Source: Mayfieldus sp038317345
Lineage (GTDB): Bacteria; Actinomycetota; Thermoleophilia; Solirubrobacterales; 70-9
DNA: 64,000 nt
Direction: 5' to 3'
NCBI GenBank assembly: GCA_038317345.1
Contig: JBBQBH010000001.1
Span: forward strand, 62,001-126,000
This document shows positions 62,769 to 64,000 of the stretch, in pieces (positions within the stretch are counted from its first letter, which is position 1; every line of letters begins with the position of its first letter). The position numbers and the translations under genes are program-made. The notes beneath the pieces were generated by a model. It worked only from the letters and a program-made list of their open reading frames with translations. It made no database searches and was not told the origin of the DNA.

Positions 62769-64000
62769 CTAGGCAGGGACGCGCTCGACGCTGATGCGCT
62801 CGATATGCGCACCCAGTCCCCGCAACCGTTCGTCGATCCGCTCATAGCCGCGGTCGATCTGGCGCACGTTGCCGATCTCCGAGACACCGTCGGCGGCGAG
62901 CGCCGCGATGAGCATCGCCATCCCCGCCCGGATGTCCGGGCTCTCGAGCCGCTCCCCGTGAAGACGGCTCGGACCGTTCACGATCGCCCGGTGGGGATCG
63001 CAAAGCGTGATCCGAGCGCCCATCGCGACCAGCTTGTCGACGAAGAACAACCGGTTCTCGAACATCTTCTCGAAGATCAGCACGGTGCCCTCGGCCTGGG
63101 TGGCGAGCGCCAGGGCGATCGAGGTGAGGTCGGCCGGGAAGGCGGGCCAGGGACCGTCCTCGATCTTGGGGATCGCGTCGCCACGGTCATCCTGGACGCG
63201 CAGGTTCTGCTCCGGGGGGACGAGGATGTTGTCGGGCTCTTCGACCATCGACTGCAGCCCGAGGCGGCGGAAAGCCCGGCGCACGGAGATCAGATCCTCG
63301 GGCATCGCCCCACGGATGCGCAGCTCGCCGCCGGTTGCCGCGGCCAGGCCCATGAAGCTGGCGACCTCGATGTGATCGGGCGAGATCGAGTGCTTTGCGC
63401 CACCAAGCGACTCCTGCCCGTGCACGGTCATCATGTTTGAGCCGATCCCCTCCACCTCAGCGCCCATCTTGCTCAGCAGCCGTGCCAGGTCCTGGACGTG
63501 GGGCTCGCAGGCCGCGTTCTTGAGCGTTGTCGGGCCGGGCGTCAGCGCCGCCGCCATCAGTGCGTTCTCGGTGCCCATCACCGAGGGCTCGTCCATGAAG
63601 ATGCCGCACGCCCTCAGGCCTCCGGGCGGAGCGTTGAGCTCGATCCAGCGATCGCCCCCGGCGCTCGCCCCCAGCTCGCGGAAGGCGTCGAGGTGCGCGT
63701 CGAGCCGTCGACGCCCGATCACGTCGCCGCCGGGCGGCGGCATGCGCGCTTCTCCGAAGCGGGCCAGCAGTGGGCCGGCGAGCAGGAACGAGGCGCGGAT
63801 CCTGCTCGCGAGCTCCTCGTCGACCGTTGCCTCCGTGACCGAGGCGGCGCGGAGACGCAGGCTGTTGTCGGCAACCCAGCTCACCTCGACTCCGAGTCGC
63901 TCCAGCAGCGCGAGCTGAGCCTCGGTGTCGCGGATCCGCGGCACGTTGTCGAGCAGCAGCTCCTCCTCGGTGAGCAGGCAGGCCGCGATGATCGGAAGCG
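62769..64000 (-). CDS. murA: UDP-N-acetylglucosamine 1-carboxyvinyltransferase, cut by the window edge
   Basis: About 410 residues of MurA remain; the N-terminus is outside the window. LPIIAACLLTEEELLL then DNVPRIRDTE is the family start. The active-site loop reads PPPGGDVIGRRRLDAHL; in most MurA the Asp here (codon 63723-63725) is the Cys that fosfomycin alkylates. GVHPDLV-like motifs follow: LITAGPTT-type TPGPTTLKNAACEPHVQDL and ERLFENRLFFVDKLVAMGA-type FENRLFFVDKLVAMGARI. MurA adds enolpyruvate to UDP-GlcNAc, the first committed step of peptidoglycan. Confidence 0.94.
   Translation of the reverse strand, partial: LPIIAACLLTEEELLLDNVPRIRDTEAQLALLERLGVEVSWVADNSLRLRAASVTEATVDEELASRIRASFLLAGPLLARFGEARMPPPGGDVIGRRRLDAHLDAFRELGASAGGDRWIELNAPPGGLRACGIFMDEPSVMGTENALMAAALTPGPTTLKNAACEPHVQDLARLLSKMGAEVEGIGSNMMTVHGQESLGGAKHSISPDHIEVASFMGLAAATGGELRIRGAMPEDLISVRRAFRRLGLQSMVEEPDNILVPPEQNLRVQDDRGDAIPKIEDGPWPAFPADLTSIALALATQAEGTVLIFEKMFENRLFFVDKLVAMGARITLCDPHRAIVNGPSRLHGERLESPDIRAGMAMLIAALAADGVSEIGNVRQIDRGYERIDERLRGLGAHIERISVERVPA

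Overview
The window is GC-rich bacterial chromosome with tightly packed genes, many four-base start/stop overlaps and frequent GTG/TTG starts. It carries no rRNA, tRNA, insertion sequence, phage or CRISPR that I can see. SepF, a compact 201-residue EF-Ts, an alanine/glutamine-rich tail on ribosomal protein S2 and the order rpsB-tsf-pyrH-frr-uppS-cdsA point to an actinobacterium. HisZ beside a short HisG argues for a deep, non-Actinomycetes lineage. My best inference is Thermoleophilia (Solirubrobacterales or relatives), but this rests on gene content alone.

Region 1 (1-23550) is a cell-surface polysaccharide or glycan locus. It holds five GT4 and five GT2 glycosyltransferases (the fifth GT2 domain count excludes one fused to a membrane protein), two GT-C-like membrane proteins, a DUF1616-type membrane protein, a Wzx-like flippase, three stand-alone methyltransferases, a NodB-type deacetylase and a secreted GH26-like glycoside hydrolase. 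Two proteins have unusual architecture. One joins a degenerate methyltransferase-like half to an intact aminoglycoside-phosphotransferase-type kinase (13557-15080). The other joins the membrane plus CoA-binding half of a polyprenyl glycosyl-phosphotransferase to a GT2 domain through an Asn/Gly/His-repeat linker (21739-23550). The run from 6403 to 15080 is one translationally coupled chain.

Region 2 (23897-35329) is housekeeping, almost all on the minus strand. It has rpsB-tsf-pyrH-frr-uppS-cdsA, then a second block reading pcnB-like, pgeF, yggS, sepF, proC, yggT, lspA, rluD-like. An alpha/beta hydrolase and a SnoaL-like protein sit between the blocks. A membrane-anchored PQQ-type beta-propeller protein follows on the plus strand (35363-36850), then a GT39-like membrane protein coupled to hisF.

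Region 3 (39284-57393) is a sugar catabolic island: an exported aldose 1-epimerase, a DeoR-family regulator, a xylose set (HAD phosphatase, xylB, Gfo/Idh dehydrogenase, xylA), an aldo/keto reductase, a seven-gene arabinose set (binding protein, permease, single-domain ATPase, araB, araA, araD, araM) and galT-galK. Together these would import and phosphorylate arabinose, xylose and galactose from hemicellulose-type material and feed the pentose-phosphate and Leloir pathways. araA appears to use a CTG start. TTCGAAAG-type sites upstream of deoR, galM and the binding-protein gene suggest control by the local DeoR protein.

Region 4 (57421-64000) is hisZ-hisG-hisD-hisB-hisH-hisA on the minus strand, with the 3' part of murA at the window edge. 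hisF lies about 18.5 kb away, on the far side of the sugar island, as if the island had been inserted into an older hisA-hisF junction. MurA has Asp in place of the fosfomycin-reactive Cys.
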